A DNA stretch of 8,447 nucleotides from a bacterium (GTDB lineage: Bacteria; Ratteibacteria; UBA8468): NCBI GenBank assembly GCA_030637775.1, contig DAOWFY010000002.1, forward strand, positions 1 through 8,447. The letters run 5' to 3'. A program made the position numbers and the translations under genes. Below are positions 5,941 through 8,447 of the stretch, piece after piece. The notes beneath the pieces are model-generated. The model was not told the DNA's origin and did no database searches. It saw only the letters and a list, made by a program, of their open reading frames with translations. How positions within the stretch are numbered: the first letter of the stretch is position 1; each line of letters opens with the position of its first letter.

Positions 5941-7251
5941 ATGCTTACACCATTTCGTGATAGTTTTAAGATTCCTGATCTGCGAAAAAAAATCTTAATT
6001 ACCTTAGGATTACTGTCTATCTTTCGTCTCGGCTGCTATATTCCCACTCCTGGGATCGATGGGGCCGCTTTGTCCCAATTCTTCCAGAGAATTCCGGGCA
6101 CCCTCTTTGGGATTGCCGATCTCTTTACCGGTGGGGCCCTCTCTAATCTCACCATTTTCGCTTTAGGAATTATGCCTTATATTTCCATCTCCATTATTTT
6201 AGAGCTTTTGTCTGCGGTAGTCCCTTACTTTGAAAGTTTAAAAAGGGAAGGACCTGAAGGTAGAAGAAAACTCACTCAGTTGACGAGGCAGGGCACGGTA
6301 CTTTTGTGTATTGTTCAGTCCCTGGCCATTTCTTTCTGGTTAGAAAATCCCAACAATTTTGATGGGGCAGTAATGGTTTCTCAACCAGGCTGGTTCTTTC
6401 GGATAATCACTGTAATTACCCTTACTACGGGTACTGTCTTTTTGATGTGGTTAGGGGAACAAATCACTGAAAAAGGGATTGGCAATGGCATCTCCTTAAT
6501 CATTACCATTGGAATTCTCTCCCGGTACCCGACAGCTTCCAAACAGATTGGAATGCTCTATCGCTCGGGGCAATTACCCGGCCCTACCATTTTTTTGATG
6601 ATGATCTTGATTGGTCTTGTAGTAGCTGCCACCATCTTACTCGTTGAGGGGGAGAGGCGAATTTCTGTCCAATATGCTAAACGGGTCATTGGTCGGAAGG
6701 TATATGGAGGTCAATCTACCTATCTTCCTCTTAAAATTAATCAAGGGGGAGTTATTCCTTTAATCTTTGCTACCTCTATTCTGATGCTTCCGGCAACGAT
6801 GCTTAGATTCGTCAAGATTGATTTTATGCGCAGAATCTCTGAATGGCTTGCCCCAGGTGCCCTTCTTTACACCTTCCTTTTTGCTGGGCTGACCATCTTC
6901 TTTTGCTATTTCTATTCTGCGATTAACTTTAATCCTGATAATGTGGCTGATGATTTACGCAAGTATGGAGGATTTATTGCCGGAGTGAGGCCGGGGAAAC
7001 CTACAGCAAACTTCTTGGAAAGAATTCTGACAAGATTGACTCTGCCTGGTTCCCTCTTCTTAGTTGCCATCGCCATCTTTCCTTATATCATTATGAATTG
7101 GTTAAAGGTTCCCTATTTAGTAGCCAGTCTTTTCGGCGGGATTGGCCTGCTGATTATTGTTGCGGTGATCATTGAGACAATGCGCCAAATTGAAGCTCAT
7201 CTACTGATGCGTCACTATCAGGGTTTTATGAAGAAGATGAAAATAAGATGA
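5941..7251 (+). CDS. secY: Protein translocase channel subunit SecY
   Basis: The 436-residue core channel of the Sec translocon in the inner membrane, with the ten hydrophobic segments expected. Family marks: IPTPGID (34-40) before the plug region, LGIMPYISISIILELL (75-90), MWLGEQITEKGIGNGISLII (169-188), the cytoplasmic loop RRISVQYAKR (239-248), and STYLPLKINQGGVIPLIFA (259-277). Further on come NPDNVADDLRKYGGFIAGVRPG (331-352; usually FIPGxRPG), and the ending IETMRQIEAHLLMRHYQGFM (411-430). The start ATG has no Shine-Dalgarno; the leader is the tail of repeat C1 plus about 26 AT-rich bases. The position after rplO is the normal one, with adk expected next. The stop codon coincides with the first base of repeat A2. 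Confidence 0.98.
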   Translation: MLTPFRDSFKIPDLRKKILITLGLLSIFRLGCYIPTPGIDGAALSQFFQRIPGTLFGIADLFTGGALSNLTIFALGIMPYISISIILELLSAVVPYFESLKREGPEGRRKLTQLTRQGTVLLCIVQSLAISFWLENPNNFDGAVMVSQPGWFFRIITVITLTTGTVFLMWLGEQITEKGIGNGISLIITIGILSRYPTASKQIGMLYRSGQLPGPTIFLMMILIGLVVAATILLVEGERRISVQYAKRVIGRKVYGGQSTYLPLKINQGGVIPLIFATSILMLPATMLRFVKIDFMRRISEWLAPGALLYTFLFAGLTIFFCYFYSAINFNPDNVADDLRKYGGFIAGVRPGKPTANFLERILTRLTLPGSLFLVAIAIFPYIIMNWLKVPYLVASLFGGIGLLIIVAVIIETMRQIEAHLLMRHYQGFMKKMKIR

Positions 7252-7420
7252 TGACTTTTGCATTTTTGCTCGGAAGTTTCCCTTGTGGCACACTCGATTT
7301 CCCCAGCGAGGAAATCTTCGCTCTCGTTGCTCCTCACTCGTCCGCCTTCGGCGGACACCGTGCCCGTTCGTCGCTAACAAGGCACGCTTCAGAAAACATT
7401 CCTCGCAATGCAAAAGTCAT
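7251..7420. repeat. Structured palindromic repeat, family A, copy 2, with 14-bp terminal inverted repeats
   Basis: The element is bounded by perfect inverted ends ATGACTTTTGCATT (7251-7264) and AATGCAAAAGTCAT (7407-7420), with imperfect pairing continuing inward. Its interior is the reverse complement of repeat A1. Hairpins: GATTTCC (7296-7302) with GGAAATC (7310-7316); GTCCGCC-TTC-GGCGGAC (7340-7356); CGTGCC (7359-7364) with GGCACG (7381-7386). The left end starts on the last base of the secY stop and the right end stops 4 bases before the GGGAGG of the next gene, so it fills the whole gap. It carries no credible coding sequence. The MITE-like form fits a small non-autonomous element or a large REP-type repeat; no obvious target duplication is visible. 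Confidence 0.85.
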
Positions 7421-7424
7421 AAAA

Positions 7425-7430
7425 GGGAGG
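7425..7430 (+). promoter_or_regulatory. Strong Shine-Dalgarno for the DUF2059 gene
   Basis: GGGAGG ends 4 nt before the ATG at 7435 and is the only strong ribosome-binding site in the window. Other genes either overlap their predecessor or start directly after a repeat or an AT-rich leader. It fixes the start of the DUF2059 protein. Confidence 0.75.
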
Positions 7431-7434
7431 AAGT

Positions 7435-8004
7435 ATGTTTAAGAGAAGGGTTAGTGGGGTTGTAGCAGTTTTAGTTTTGTTCTCCTTTGTTACGCCAATC
7501 AGAGCGGAGGAGAAAATTTCGCCAAGGAAAGAGAGGTTGATTAAAGAGCTGATTGAGGTTACAGGAGTGGAAAGACAGGCTGAAAAGACTATGGATATGG
7601 TGTTGGCTCAGATGGAGAGAAATTTTTCTCAAATGATGTCTGGATTCTTGAAAGGTGAAGAACGAGAAAAATTTGAAAAGGAGGGAGCGGAAACTGTTAC
7701 TCGTTTTTTGAAGCGGTATAGAGAGTTATTGCCAAAAAGAATAGATTTGGGGCAACTGATGGAGCAGGTATACTTTCCTTTATATGATAAATATTTTACC
7801 GAGAATGAGCTGAAGGATATGATCAGGTTTTATGAGTCTCCCACGGGAAAAAAGTTTGTAAAAGTAACACCTCAATTAACCGTGGACGTAATGCAGAAGA
7901 CTAATGAATTGTTAATGCCTAAAATCATGCAATTGGTTAATGAGATTATGCAGGAGGAAAAAGAACGTCTGTCAAAAACAGAAGAATCAGCAGAGAAAAA
8001 TTAA
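7435..8004 (+). CDS. DUF2059-family secreted protein
   Basis: A 189-residue protein with a clear Sec signal peptide: a basic n-region MFKRR, a hydrophobic stretch VSGVVAVLVLFSFV, and a likely signal peptidase I site after PIRA (24). The mature part is charged and probably all-helical. The segment VYFPLYDKYFTENELKDMIRFYESPTGKKF (112-141) carries the hallmark of DUF2059 (y.k.fT..EL..li.FY.SptGkk). The family is widespread in diderm bacteria, periplasmic or exported, with no established biochemical activity that I know. It sits between secY and adk, normally adjacent, and is bracketed by repeats A2 and C2. This suggests it was inserted into the operon, with its own Shine-Dalgarno. Family confident; function unknown. 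Confidence 0.88.
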   Translation: MFKRRVSGVVAVLVLFSFVTPIRAEEKISPRKERLIKELIEVTGVERQAEKTMDMVLAQMERNFSQMMSGFLKGEEREKFEKEGAETVTRFLKRYRELLPKRIDLGQLMEQVYFPLYDKYFTENELKDMIRFYESPTGKKFVKVTPQLTVDVMQKTNELLMPKIMQLVNEIMQEEKERLSKTEESAEKN

Positions 8005-8016
8005 ATAATGCAAAGC

Positions 8017-8049
8017 GTTATTCTGAGGCGTTAGCCGAAGAATCTCAAT
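8017..8049. repeat. Dispersed repeat, family C half-element, abutting the adk start
   Basis: GTTATTCTGAGGCGTTAG followed by CCGAAGAATCTC (8017-8046) matches the left arm of the C-type element at 5854-5880, with the fuller GAGG variant of the repeat. The complementary right arm is absent, because adk coding sequence follows. A small imperfect stem (TTC, GGC-GTTA-GCC, GAA) is possible. The shared 9-mer AATCTCAAT (8041-8049) ends exactly at the adk ATG. Confidence 0.7.
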
Positions 8050-8447
8050 ATGATTCTGATTCTTTTTGGGGCGCCGGGGGTTGGGAAGGGGACTGTGGGA
8101 ACGCTTTTAAGTAAAGATTTAAATATTCCTCTTGTTTCCACCGGTGATATTCTGCGGAGAAATGTTAAAAAAAGAACAGAGTTGGGCTGTAGAGCCAAAT
8201 CATTCATGGAAAAGGGTGCTTTAGTCCCGGATGGAATAATAATAAAGATGGTTAAAGAGGAAGTTTCCCATTTAAAGGAAGGCTTTATCCTTGATGGATT
8301 TCCTCGAACGCTCAATCAGGCAGAGAAATTGGAAATGGTCATTGGCAACAATTCTTATCAAGTTGTTAATTTAGAGGCCAAAGATGATTTTCTTATTAAC
8401 CGACTCTCTAACAGAAGAATCTGCAAGAATTGTGGGGCAATTTACCA
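8050..8447 (+). CDS. adk: Adenylate kinase, N-terminal part (runs off the window)
   Basis: Adenylate kinase interconverts ATP + AMP and 2 ADP in the cytoplasm. About 132 codons are present and the frame is open to the edge. Family marks: P-loop GAPGVGKGT (7-15), the AMP-binding STGDILRR block, the GALVPDGIIIKMV helix, GFILDGFPRT, and the LID-domain start RRICKNCGAIYH. The C-x2-C pair suggests the zinc-binding LID seen in many Gram-positive and thermophilic enzymes; the second pair would lie beyond the window. After the P-loop, TVG replaces the common TQA. The ATG at 8050 gives the standard N-terminus but has no Shine-Dalgarno; it follows repeat C2 directly. Adk is expected shortly after secY in spc-type operons. 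Confidence 0.96.
   Translation, partial: MILILFGAPGVGKGTVGTLLSKDLNIPLVSTGDILRRNVKKRTELGCRAKSFMEKGALVPDGIIIKMVKEEVSHLKEGFILDGFPRTLNQAEKLEMVIGNNSYQVVNLEAKDDFLINRLSNRRICKNCGAIY

Noticed and set aside
3840-7420. Composite transposon or CRISPR-like array
   Set aside because: No transposase, integrase or cas gene lies between the two A copies, only core ribosomal genes and secY; there is no regular repeat-spacer pattern.
7201-7465. Small open frames on both strands through the secY-DUF2059 gap
   Set aside because: They run through repeat A2, show only repeat-derived low-complexity protein (RLRRTPCPFVANKARF-like), and recur from repeat A1; no family resemblance or initiation signal.
8031-8315. 94-codon minus-strand open frame
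   Set aside because: It is antisense to adk, whose P-loop and AMP-binding motifs are unmistakable.

Overview
The window carries a mostly co-directional block of core genes from an uncultured-looking, diderm (Gram-negative-type) bacterium. Envelope evidence is a lipid A acyltransferase-family protein, a secreted DUF2059 protein and an M23-type envelope peptidase. Base composition is moderately AT-rich and Shine-Dalgarno sequences are scarce. Short dispersed palindromic repeats are abundant, of a style often seen in candidate-phylum genomes. I cannot assign a phylum from the sequence; something like Omnitrophota is only a guess.

Layout: (1) 2-226, the 3' end of an M23/LytM-family gene on the + strand. 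It converges on, and overlaps by 4 nt, a minus-strand LpxL/HtrB-family acyltransferase (223-1116). (2) A 46-nt divergent spacer with a perfect extended -10 motif, then hisS and aspS, overlapping by 1 nt. (3) A structured repeat (copy A1, about 3840-3978), then a partial spc-type ribosomal cluster: rplF, rplR, rpsE, rplO, secY. The usual upstream spc genes (rplN, rplX, rplE, rpsN, rpsH) are absent, as is rpmD between rpsE and rplO. (4) A second, inverted copy of the structured repeat (A2, 7251-7420), a DUF2059 secreted protein with the only strong Shine-Dalgarno in the window, and the 5' part of adk running off the end.

The genes serve translation (histidyl- and aspartyl-tRNA synthetases, uL6, uL18, uS5, uL15), protein export (SecY) and nucleotide balance (Adk). 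DUF2059 and the acyltransferase act in the envelope.

The most notable structure is at the junctions. Every + strand intercistronic gap downstream of aspS that is not an overlap is filled by a hairpin-forming dispersed repeat: A1 before rplF, B before rplR, C1 before secY, A2 before the DUF2059 gene, and half-element C2 before adk. The repeats supply part of the rplO coding end and directly abut the start codons of rplF, rplR and adk. The two A copies differ by paired, compensatory changes in their stems. Second is the aspartyl-tRNA synthetase: it is bacterial in type but lacks the GAD insertion domain. I see no exotic defence or mobile system here; the novelty lies in the repeats, the operon breakpoint and the compact AspRS.
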